This document shows positions 1 through 5,008 of a stretch of DNA of 5,155 nucleotides, one piece after another. The notes beneath the pieces are model-generated. The model saw nothing but the letters and a program-made list of their open reading frames with translations, was not told the DNA's origin and ran no database searches. The stretch is from contig LJNA01000112.1 of the NCBI GenBank assembly GCA_001304365.1, positions 1-5,155 of the forward strand. The letters are read 5' to 3'. How positions within the stretch are numbered: position 1 is the stretch's first letter; the number at the start of each line of letters is the position of its first letter. Source of the DNA: Syntrophobacter sp. DG_60. GTDB lineage: Bacteria > Desulfobacterota > Desulfofervidia > Desulfofervidales > DG-60. Made by a program: the position numbers and the translations under genes.

Positions 1-907
1 TAAGGTCATATCCACTTGTTGAACCTACATTCCAGGCCCCTGTCCTTACTTCAGCTCTTCCCTTAGGGAGATACTTTTCCAAGAATTCAGAGATGGTAAT
101 GGGCTCAATGCCCATGGCCTGCCTTTTTACTTGCTCCATATAAGGGGAGAAGAAGTGCCCAAAAAATCCGGCTTCTTCATCCATATTTCTAAACCATCCG
201 CCATTTTCCCCATCTGTCCAAGTTGTTACCAAGCGAGGCAAATCTGAGTGGGGAGAGCTACCTACTTTATGAGAGACCTCATTTTTAAACCAATGGGGAT
301 CCAATCCACTCTCTTGTGCATTGGAAAGGTCTCTGTCCCTGGGTACGACAAAGATCTCTTCCCCGTTAAAAGAAGCAATATAAGGCATATAAATATCTTT
401 TTGCCCTTTGGGAAATACATGAACTCCATCTACAATTACATACTGATAACCACATTTTTTTATAGTAGGGATCATCTCCATAGAAAACGCCATCTCAGGG
501 GGCCAAAAACCTTTTGGTTTACGGCCAAAAATTTCTTTCATTAAATCCGTACAAAGCCTTATTTGCTCTTCCCAGTCATCCATAGGGATGAGGGGAAATA
601 TTGGATGGAAATAGCCCATTCCAATAAGTTCAATGTTTTCTGCAGCCCTATATGATTCAATTATGCTTGGTAAATCAACAATATTTCTATATCGATCCAC
701 TACCCTCGAATCCAAAAACTGTTCTAAGAGGACACCAGAAAAGCCTATATGGAATTTGGCTACATCCCTATAAGCATGAGCATAGCGGGCTGTCCTTTCA
801 TAACACTTTATAATCTGTGTTGCCTCCCAATTTTGTGTATCGAAGATTAGCTTCAAATTATCTGGTGGCTGATGCATGTGAAAGCCTAACGCATGGTAGA
901 TAGACAT
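1..907 (-). CDS. Glycoside hydrolase family 57 enzyme (alpha-amylase/glucanotransferase type), N-terminal 302 residues, runs off the window
   Basis: The frame is open from 907 to the left edge, so only the C-terminus is missing. The family acts on alpha-glucans such as glycogen or maltodextrin with a retaining mechanism in a (beta/alpha)7 barrel. The GH57 signatures are visible in order: HMHQPP at residues 10-15, then ELIGMGYFHP near residues 94-103, then GFWPPE ending at Glu138, which matches the catalytic nucleophile region, and TWTDGENGGWF near 229-239, where Asp232 fits the acid/base. The Glu-to-Asp spacing of 94 residues is close to that in characterised GH57 glucanotransferases. Two ATGs are adjacent (910 and 907). 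The Shine-Dalgarno AAGGGGAG lies 2 nt from the first and 5 nt from the second, and the broken paralogue at 2135 keeps the second one, so 907 is preferred. There is no signal peptide, so it is probably cytoplasmic. Substrate is not decided. Amylase, 4-alpha-glucanotransferase or an uncharacterised COG1449-type activity are all possible, and the branching-enzyme type is unlikely. Confidence 0.9.
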   Translation of the reverse strand, partial: MSIYHALGFHMHQPPDNLKLIFDTQNWEATQIIKCYERTARYAHAYRDVAKFHIGFSGVLLEQFLDSRVVDRYRNIVDLPSIIESYRAAENIELIGMGYFHPIFPLIPMDDWEEQIRLCTDLMKEIFGRKPKGFWPPEMAFSMEMIPTIKKCGYQYVIVDGVHVFPKGQKDIYMPYIASFNGEEIFVVPRDRDLSNAQESGLDPHWFKNEVSHKVGSSPHSDLPRLVTTWTDGENGGWFRNMDEEAGFFGHFFSPYMEQVKRQAMGIEPITISEFLEKYLPKGRAEVRTGAWNVGSTSGYDL

Positions 908-925
908 CATAGCTCCCCTTAATAC

Positions 926-1069
926 TCAAAAATCTATACCTTGCAGCATTACCCTTCTAATAATAAGAGAATGAGCCTTGATATTTCGATATAAATCTAT
1001 AACCAATGTTACTACAATTTTGTTAAGATATTGTTCCAATTGTTTATCTTCGGTAAACATGCCAATCAA
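926..1069 (-). pseudogene. Scar: receiver-gene 5' end fused to STAS-gene 3' end (47-codon chimeric frame)
   Basis: This stretch is open from a TTG at 1069 to a TGA at 926. Its first part (about 985-1069) is a close nucleotide match to the start of the receiver-like gene at 4198: LIGMFTEDKQLEQYLNK here against MIGLLTKDKQLKQYFNQ there. The ancestral ATG is now TTG, and a 1-nt loss shifts the frame after about codon 20. The last part (about 929-957) matches the end of the STAS gene at 2135: MLQGIDF here against VTLQGIDF there. Everything that lies between those two genes at 4198-2135 (most of the receiver, the 85-aa gene, glgC and most of STAS) is absent. An internal deletion in a duplicated operon copy explains this best. 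It begins only 15 nt after the ybaK stop codon and ends 18 nt before the GH57 start. No convincing ribosome binding site precedes it, so it is probably not a functional gene. Confidence 0.8.
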
Positions 1070-1084
1070 ATAATGGTTTGTAGG

Positions 1085-1552
1085 CTAATATTTAGATGAA
1101 AATTTCATCACCCTTGGCCTTACTAACCTTTCAAAATCCTTGTATGCCAATCTAATCAGCTTTGTATGGGAGCCTGCATTAAATGCAATGTCCTGGTCTT
1201 CGGCCAAACTTTCCGCCACAAAAACTTCCATTCCATAAAGATTTCCAAAGGGTGGCATAGCGCCGACTTCATACTCCGGAAATATGTCTTTGAATTCTTG
1301 CTCACTGGCTAGTTCAACCTTACTCGCTCCAGTAGCTTCCTTCAAAAGATCAAAATCTACTTTGTAGGAAGCAGGCAGAACAGCCATGGCCATTTTGCCA
1401 TCGATCTTAACCATTACTGTTTTAGCCAATTCTTTTCCTGGAATGCGCGCGGACGCTGCAATTTCTTGAGCAGTGTAAGCAGGAGAGTGACTGATAGTGA
1501 TGTATTTGATGTTATGACTGTCCAAAAATTCCTTTAGTTTTTCCACTGGCAT
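1085..1552 (-). CDS. YbaK/ProX-domain aminoacyl-tRNA deacylase (trans-editing type), 155 aa
   Basis: This is a single-domain YbaK/EbsC-type protein of the usual length (about 150-160 aa). Family members hydrolyse mischarged tRNAs such as Cys-tRNA(Pro) or Ala-tRNA(Pro) in the cytoplasm. Visible features: an N-terminal helix with the [11 protein letters not shown] segment (22-32), [11 protein letters not shown] (39-49) in which Lys44 matches the conserved functional lysine, and the glycine/proline loop [10 protein letters not shown] (94-103), followed by GSHTKLIRL (127-135). The start is certain: the ATG at 1552 follows AAGGAGGT, a near-perfect Shine-Dalgarno, at 4 nt. The substrate tRNA cannot be read from the sequence, so no gene symbol is given. 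It sits between the two copies of the duplicated glucan module and has no evident link to glucan metabolism. It may have been brought in by the rearrangement. Conserved residues are intact and the gene looks functional. Confidence 0.9.
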   Translation of the reverse strand: MPVEKLKEFLDSHNIKYITISHSPAYTAQEIAASARIPGKELAKTVMVKIDGKMAMAVLPASYKVDFDLLKEATGASKVELASEQEFKDIFPEYEVGAMPPFGNLYGMEVFVAESLAEDQDIAFNAGSHTKLIRLAYKDFERLVRPRVMKFSSKY

Positions 1553-1574
1553 GGTGACCTCCTTGATTCCCTTA

Positions 1575-1755
1575 CTAGAGACTAAAAGGTATAAGCCTTG
1601 CCCTCTTGGCCCCCATTAAAGAAGCCACTTCTTGCTCAAGGGAAGAGACCCGATCTTTAAGGTATATAACCTTGTAGCCAAAGTATTATAGAAGCCATAA
1701 CTAGCATAGCGAGACAACAAACTAAAAGAGTATAGATAAATATTTTAGTCCTCAT
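1575..1755 (-). pseudogene. Small membrane-anchored coiled-coil protein, probably frameshifted
   Basis: From an ATG at 1755 the frame encodes a basic start (MRTKIF) and a strongly hydrophobic stretch (about residues 5-27, IYTLLVCCLAMLVMASIILW), then stops after 32 residues. In another frame the same DNA continues with VIYLKDRVSSLEQEVASL and ends at a TAG at 1575. That part has leucine and valine at heptad spacing, as in a coiled coil. A transmembrane helix followed by a short coiled coil is a common plan for small membrane-anchored proteins, so I read this as one gene of about 65 codons broken by a frameshift near 1670-1690. No good Shine-Dalgarno lies at the ATG (GAGGT is about 13 nt away). 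A real 32-residue membrane peptide, or chance, remain possible. No family was recognised. Confidence 0.4.
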
Positions 1756-1834
1756 GCCAATAGTAACCGACCTCAACTCTTTCTAATTTTGGCAATATCC
1801 ACATAATATCTTTTTTTTATGTGCAGAATATTAG

Positions 1835-2014
1835 TTAATGAACATTTGATTTACCTATTTCCTTTTCCCAAGGCTCTTGTCTGAAAAATACACTATCTTC
1901 TAGACTGGCTAGTGTCCGTTCTAGTATTTTTTCTATATTACCATCATCAGGCAAGTCTTCCTCTAAAATGAAACTGCAAAGCTCTAAAATCATATTCTTA
2001 ACATTTTCATTCAT
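1835..2014 (-). CDS. Hypothetical acidic small protein, 59 aa
   Basis: The ATG at 2014 opens a 59-codon frame ending in TAA at 1835. A usable Shine-Dalgarno (AAAAGGA) lies 6 nt upstream of the start. The protein is acidic and mostly helical in character, with an N-terminal amphipathic stretch (NMILELCSFILEED, about residues 7-20), a middle segment NIEKILERTLASLED (about 26-40) and a short WEKEIG tail. It has no membrane segment and no recognised motif. It lies directly downstream of the broken GH57 copy, and its ribosome binding site falls in DNA that still aligns with GH57 codons. It may therefore have been placed there when the GH57 gene was lost. Function unknown. Confidence 0.55.
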   Translation of the reverse strand: MNENVKNMILELCSFILEEDLPDDGNIEKILERTLASLEDSVFFRQEPWEKEIGKSNVH

Positions 2015-2017
2015 TAC

Positions 2018-2135
2018 CTATCCTTTTCTTTTTGTTTATAATCTGTATCGCCTCCCAAATTTTGTGTATCAAAGACTACTTTTAGATTGTCTGGTTATTA
2101 TGCATTTGAAGATCAAAGGTACGATAGATAGGCAT
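2018..2135 (-). pseudogene. Broken 5' fragment of a second GH57 gene
   Basis: This DNA aligns with the first ~40 codons of the intact GH57 gene at 907. Both start ATG-xCT-ATC-TAY. Both contain GATACACAAAATT followed by GGGAGGC and then ACAGATTATAAA. Here an inserted T (AAATTT instead of AAATT), other small indels and in-frame TAA and TAG codons destroy the frame. Only MPIYRTFDLQMH and a few more residues can be read before a stop. Homology fades near 2018, just before the start codon of the 59-aa ORF. The old start codon overlaps the STAS stop (TGATG at 2133-2137), and AGGGAG lies 5 nt upstream. The ancestral STAS and GH57 genes were therefore translationally coupled. Confidence 0.85.
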
Positions 2136-2374
2136 CACAACTCCCTAAATAGCCTAAAATCTATGCCTTGCAATGTTACTCCTGTTCCTATTTTAGATTT
2201 AAGGGTATGCCAGCCAAAGGTATGGACATCCCTTATTCCACTAAAATCTAAGGTAACCTGCTTATCCTTGTAATTGTCTACTTTCCTGACGATTTCCCAT
2301 GCAGAAGAGCCATCTAAATACCCTCTCAGCTTAAGAATTACCTTCTTGCCACAGTTTATTACCTTAATATTCAT
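2135..2374 (-). CDS. Short STAS-like protein (anti-sigma-factor-antagonist fold), 79 aa
   Basis: The pattern fits a compact STAS domain: strand KVILKLRGYLD (11-21), a helix through AWEIVRKV (25-32), the central strand VTLDFSGIRDV (40-50), then FGWHTLKSKI (53-62) and a last strand VTLQGIDFRLF. STAS proteins usually act as protein-protein switches on kinases, sigma-factor regulators or transporters. In the classic family a DSSG motif carries the phosphorylated serine. Here the matching residues are HTFG (51-54), with Phe53 in the serine's place, so control by phosphorylation at that site is unlikely. It is shorter than the usual ~100-110 residues. The start is 5 nt after the glgC stop. AAAAGGG abuts the ATG, too close for normal use, so re-initiation after glgC translation is likely. 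It may adjust the activity of the neighbouring glucan enzymes, which is inference from position. Confidence 0.65.
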   Translation of the reverse strand: MNIKVINCGKKVILKLRGYLDGSSAWEIVRKVDNYKDKQVTLDFSGIRDVHTFGWHTLKSKIGTGVTLQGIDFRLFREL

Positions 2375-2379
2375 CCCTT

Positions 2380-3552
2380 TTAAGCTACCTGAGCCATTTT
2401 CTTCTTTCTTATCTCTTCTATAGAGATAGGCTCTTTCCTCTCAAAGTCATCCTTGGTAACTACAGATATAGGAGTACCCTCAATTACTGTTCCGTTTGCT
2501 ATTTTAATGCCTTCATCGATAATGGCTTGGTGTATGCGACAGTGTTTACCTATCTTTACTCCTTTTAAAATAACAGAATATGAAATCTTTGTGCCTTCTC
2601 CCACAAACACAGAAGAAGAGAGGACAGAGGACTTGACTTCCCCTTTTATAAAGCAACCTGGAGAGACCAAGCTATTTTGGGTAAGGGACAGAGTAGAAGC
2701 CGGCAAATACCTTTGGTGTGTCTTTATGGGCCAATTTGGATCATAGAGCTTAAAAACAGGCCTTTCTTTTAATAACTCCATGTTGGCTTCATAATATGCC
2801 TCAATAGTACCCACATCCCTCCAATATTCTTCCTGCTTACTAAAATTATATGCATAAACCCGATGTCTGCCTATCATCAAAGGCAAAATGTCCTTTCCAA
2901 AATCATGTGTTGAGTAAGGGTCTTGAGCATTCCAACTAAGGACTTCACAAAGCATTTTGGTATTAAAAATATAGATACCCATAGAAGCAAAACATGTCTT
3001 TTTGTTTTCTGATACTGTCTTTGCATATCTAGGTTTTTCTGCAAAATATGTCACCCATCCAACTTTGTCTGTTCCTAAGATGCCAAAGCGGTAAGCCTGC
3101 TCTATAGGTACCTCTACTGCCCCCACACTTACTTCAGCTCCTTTTTCTAAGTGTTCTCTAAGAAAATTCATATAATTCATCCTATAAATATGGTCACTGG
3201 CCAATATCAACACACGGGAGGGATTTATTTCTTTAATTAAACCAAGGCTTTGATAAATAGCATTGGCCGTTCCTTTGTACCAACCGGTGCCCCATCCTTG
3301 TTGGGGGGTAATATATTTAACATGACCTTCCTTTGCCCAATCCCGATTGAGGTAGTCTAAGAGAGGATAACATAGGTATTGACAAATAACAAACACCTGG
3401 TTTAGGCCAGAATTTAGGCAATTGCTCAGCGGAAAATCGATCAAGCGATAACTGCCTCCATAAGGCAAAAGGGGCTTTGGCTGATATTTAGTGAGTGGGA
3501 GGAGCCTTTCCCCCTTTCCTCCTGCCAATATAAAACAAATCATATTTTTCAT
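2380..3552 (-). CDS. glgC: Glucose-1-phosphate adenylyltransferase (ADP-glucose pyrophosphorylase)
   Basis: It makes ADP-glucose and PPi from ATP and glucose 1-phosphate, the committed step of bacterial glycogen synthesis. All hallmarks are present: the nucleotide loop LAGGKGERLLPLT with KP (9-27), YRLIDFPLSNCLNSG (35-49), WYKGTANA (91-98), SDHIYRMNY (119-127) with Asp120 matching the catalytic aspartate, FAEKP (170-174) with Lys173 matching the glucose-1-phosphate-binding lysine, SMGIYIF (190-196), DFGKDILP (217-224) and YWRDVGTIEAYYEANMELL (243-261). A C-terminal left-handed beta-helix follows, with repeats such as SVFVGEGTKI and VKIGKHCRI. At 390 residues it is shorter than the ~420-430 of many GlgC proteins. 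The start at 3552 is the first ATG after an in-frame stop. A GAGGGGG sits 10 nt upstream, rather far. It is the only enzyme in the receiver/85-aa/glgC/STAS run. The GH57 gene was next in the ancestral layout. Confidence 0.96.
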   Translation of the reverse strand: MKNMICFILAGGKGERLLPLTKYQPKPLLPYGGSYRLIDFPLSNCLNSGLNQVFVICQYLCYPLLDYLNRDWAKEGHVKYITPQQGWGTGWYKGTANAIYQSLGLIKEINPSRVLILASDHIYRMNYMNFLREHLEKGAEVSVGAVEVPIEQAYRFGILGTDKVGWVTYFAEKPRYAKTVSENKKTCFASMGIYIFNTKMLCEVLSWNAQDPYSTHDFGKDILPLMIGRHRVYAYNFSKQEEYWRDVGTIEAYYEANMELLKERPVFKLYDPNWPIKTHQRYLPASTLSLTQNSLVSPGCFIKGEVKSSVLSSSVFVGEGTKISYSVILKGVKIGKHCRIHQAIIDEGIKIANGTVIEGTPISVVTKDDFERKEPISIEEIRKKKMAQVA

Positions 3553-3582
3553 CCGGAAATAACCCCCTCATCACATGCTTCA

Positions 3583-3840
3583 TTAGTTTAATGAGTGCCA
3601 TTGTACATTTATAAGGCCATTTTCTTCTAAAACTAAGAGGATAAGCTGAAGCCCTTTTTCATCCAGCACATTCTTACCCCAGCCCAGGTATTCTAGCCAT
3701 TCATTAACCACCTTTAGGGATACATAGGAGGTATTCATTGCAATATTTCCTACTTCCCGAATTAATCCTCTTAGCACGTCAATATTTACTCGCCTCTTAG
3801 TCATGTGGTCTAATAAGTAATCAATGTTACTTTTTTCCAT
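3583..3840 (-). CDS. Hypothetical helical protein, 85 aa
   Basis: Not recognised as a known family. The sequence reads as several alpha-helices without membrane segments: an N-terminal NIDYLLDHMTKRR, a helix VLRGLIREVGNIAM (22-35), VVNEWLEYLGW (44-54) and KGLQLILLVLEENGLI (62-77). The last is amphipathic and could be a packing or interaction helix. The start is well supported: the ATG at 3840 has GGAGGGGG about 5 nt upstream. Its first 14 nt overlap the end of the receiver gene, so the Shine-Dalgarno lies inside receiver codons, which predicts coupled translation and roughly equal amounts of the two proteins. A partner or adaptor of the receiver protein is plausible, but this rests on gene layout alone. 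Confidence 0.8.
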   Translation of the reverse strand: MEKSNIDYLLDHMTKRRVNIDVLRGLIREVGNIAMNTSYVSLKVVNEWLEYLGWGKNVLDEKGLQLILLVLEENGLINVQWHSLN

Positions 3841-4198
3841 TTCCCCCCTCCGAAATCTTTGTCAGATAAAGGAATAGGGCTTGTATTTCCCTTTGGCTGC
3901 ATTGATTAAAAAATCTTCTATTCCAAGCATGTATTCCATTTTGTATGACATCGCGCACAAGGCCATTGCCTTTTTCGTAAATCAGGACTATCTGACACGA
4001 AGGGTGGAATTGCTTAATTTCTTGATAAACTGAGAAACTATCAATTGTCTTATCATCCAAAACCAAAACATCTACCCATTGCCTTTTCAATCCCTCGATT
4101 ACTTCTTTATTTTCCGATGTAAATCTGTAACCAAAGTTTGTTACAAGTTGATTAAAATATTGTTTCAATTGTTTATCTTTAGTAAGCAAACCAATCAT
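3827..4198 (-). CDS. Degenerate response-regulator receiver protein, 123 aa, stand-alone
   Basis: The length and strand order fit one CheY-like domain without an output domain: strand IGLLTKD (2-8), helix KQLKQYFNQLVTNFGY, strand VDVLVLDDKTID (42-53) with Asp48 in the phospho-acceptor place, helix SVYQEIKQF, strand CQIVLIYEK (68-76) and helix VRDVIQNGIHAW (81-92). Several active-site features are off. The usual acidic pair after the first strand is K7-D8. The Thr/Ser switch after the fourth strand is replaced around Ile73-Tyr74. The invariant Lys near the end is RR (94-95). It may be a pseudo-receiver that signals by binding, or respond only weakly to phosphorylation. The ATG at 4198 is the first after an in-frame TAG at 4205-4207, but its Shine-Dalgarno (GCGAG) is weak. 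It is the first gene after the sigma-54-type promoter. Two broken relatives occur at 985-1069 and 4467-4640. Confidence 0.75.
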   Translation of the reverse strand: MIGLLTKDKQLKQYFNQLVTNFGYRFTSENKEVIEGLKRQWVDVLVLDDKTIDSFSVYQEIKQFHPSCQIVLIYEKGNGLVRDVIQNGIHAWNRRFFNQCSQREIQALFLYLTKISEGGNGKK

Positions 4199-4226
4199 GT
4201 CTCGCTATTTACGATTCACGTTTCTA

Positions 4227-4252
4227 AAACCCTATCCTCAGCCAGTGGGTTT
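4227..4252 (-). repeat. Small inverted repeat in the predicted 5' leader of the receiver/glgC operon
   Basis: The arms AAACCC and GGGTTT are separated by 14 nt and fall between the predicted start of transcription (about 4259) and the first gene. A leader hairpin is possible, but it has only six pairs and a large loop, so chance is a fair alternative. Confidence 0.25.
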
Positions 4253-4269
4253 GGGTTCATTTATAGTTC

Positions 4270-4285
4270 AGCAATAATTATGCCA
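4270..4285 (-). promoter_or_regulatory. Sigma-54 (RpoN) -24/-12 promoter for the receiver/85-aa/glgC/STAS operon
   Basis: The minus strand reads TGGCATAATTATTGCT. The sigma-54 consensus is TGGCACG, four free bases, then TTGCW. The invariant GG and GC are present at the correct spacing, TTGCT is complete, and only two of the first seven positions differ. Predicted transcription would start near 4259, giving a leader of about 60 nt before the ATG at 4198. Such promoters need an ATP-driven enhancer-binding activator, and the paired direct repeats upstream fit that need. No activator gene is visible in the window. Confidence 0.6.
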
Positions 4286-4346
4286 AAGCCTCATATATAC
4301 ATATAAAGCATCTTTTTTGTCATAGATAAAGTTTAAGAAAGGGAAG

Positions 4347-4369
4347 AAGTGTTTAAAATATAACCCAAT
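4347..4369. repeat. Direct repeat copy 1, candidate activator binding site
   Basis: This 23-bp element agrees with the one at 4400-4422 at 21 of 23 positions, sharing TAAAATAYAACCCAAT (plus-strand reading) and the AAGTGT before it. Its centre would lie about 99 bp upstream of the predicted sigma-54 transcription start, a typical distance for an enhancer-binding protein site. Confidence 0.55.
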
Positions 4370-4399
4370 CTTAAAAAAAGCGTAATATTAAGCAGACCT

Positions 4400-4422
4400 A
4401 AGTGTCTAAAATACAACCCAAT
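4400..4422. repeat. Direct repeat copy 2, candidate activator binding site
   Basis: Second copy of the 23-bp element, in the same orientation and 53 bp from the first. That is very close to five DNA helix turns, so two bound dimers would sit on the same face. Its centre would be about 152 bp upstream of the predicted transcription start. The differences from copy 1 are two C/T changes. Confidence 0.55.
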
Positions 4423-4466
4423 ATGCAATAAACATTGGTCTTCTTTGCCTAAAAGATGTCTTTTAT

Positions 4467-4640
4467 TTAACGATATCCAAAGTGACGTAATATGGTTAGT
4501 ATTTCCCTCTCATCATAAAGGGCCTTAATGCAGGCATATACGCCGTATATTATGGCATGGCACACAAGGTCGTCTTTCTCATAAAGGAGCACTATCTGGC
4601 AGGAAGTACATGATTGTTTGATCTTTTGATAGATGGAAGG
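4467..4640 (-). pseudogene. C-terminal half of a second receiver-like gene
   Basis: The translation SIYQKIKQSCTSCQIVLLYE lines up with SVYQEIKQFHPSCQIVLIYE (residues 56-75) of the receiver gene at 4198. The match goes on weakly as DDLVCHAIIYGVYA against NGLVRDVIQNGIHA, and REI against REI near the end. It stops at a TAA at 4467. The first half, including the phospho-acceptor strand, is missing, and the upstream DNA is instead the end of a PAS domain. An ATG at 4649 keeps this frame open for 60 codons, but it has no good ribosome binding site and its first codons lie in PAS-derived DNA. I take it as a remnant, not a gene. Confidence 0.75.
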
Positions 4641-4641
4641 A

Positions 4642-4999
4642 TTTTCCATTTTTGAATAAAGGATAATAGCCTCTGTCCATGTATCTTTGCTTCGAATCGG
4701 GAAAAATCAAACCAGATCTGATAGTGAACTTCTTCACCGGTAAGACATCAATCCAGATGGCCCTTTACTGTTTCTCAAACAGTTCTGTTCCTAACAATTC
4801 TGCCACAGAATGCCCTATGATTTCTTCTCGTGGTTTTTTGAAGGTTTTAAGATAGGCATCATTCACTGCTTGATAGATATTAGTCTCTATCAACGAACGA
4901 CATCGGGTAAGGGGTTGTTGTTGAGACGATAAGTCCATATATACGCAGGGCCTCCTCTGCCCGCTTGCGCTGAGTTTCTGCTGTTTCCAATTCAGGTAA
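4642..4999 (-). pseudogene. Decayed PAS/PAC sensor domain of a signalling protein
   Basis: A PAS domain can be pieced together across frames. QRKRAEEALR is the typical linker helix before PAS. It leads to IVSTTTPYPMSFVDRD, then, after a frameshift near 4884-4890, NIYQAVNDAYLKTFKKPREE, IIGHSVAELLG and TELFEKQ, which ends at a TAA at 4765. In another frame VKGHLD is followed by a TGA at 4748-4750, where relatives often have Arg, then CLTGEEVHYQIWFDFSRF. After a further shift, QRYMDRGYYPLFKNGK completes the PAC part. At least three frameshifts and two stops make it nonfunctional. It probably comes from a sensor kinase or similar protein, and it joins the receiver remnant near 4640. Confidence 0.8.
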
Positions 5000-5008
5000 C
5001 TAGCCTAT

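Noticed and set aside
248..544. Plus-strand open frame of 98 codons
   Set aside because: It is antisense to the GH57 gene, whose catalytic motifs are on the minus strand, and its translation shows no motif.
1..907. GH57 gene as a glycogen branching enzyme
   Set aside because: Branching-type GH57 proteins begin with an HLPFVRHPE-like motif. This one has HMHQPP, the amylase/transferase type.
1808..1822. Run of T on the plus strand as a terminator
   Set aside because: No GC-rich hairpin precedes it and no plus-strand gene ends there.
1968..2273. Plus-strand open frame of 101 codons
   Set aside because: It lies opposite the STAS gene, the GH57 fragment and the 59-aa ORF. No ribosome binding site or family likeness was seen.
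2453..2746. Plus-strand open frame of 97 codons
   Set aside because: It is antisense to the beta-helix part of glgC. The minus strand reading is certain.
4079..4306. Plus-strand open frame of 75 codons
   Set aside because: It overlaps the receiver gene start and the promoter region on the other strand, with no motif.
4451..4464. AAAAGA/TCTTTT inverted repeat as a terminator
   Set aside because: The loop would be only two bases and the stem almost all A-T. It would not form a stable terminator.
4641..4690. Reading TEAIILYSKM upstream of 4649 as the missing middle of the receiver copy
   Set aside because: The same DNA in another frame gives QRYMDRGYYPLFKNGK, a much better match to the end of a PAS/PAC domain, so the receiver likeness there is weak chance similarity.
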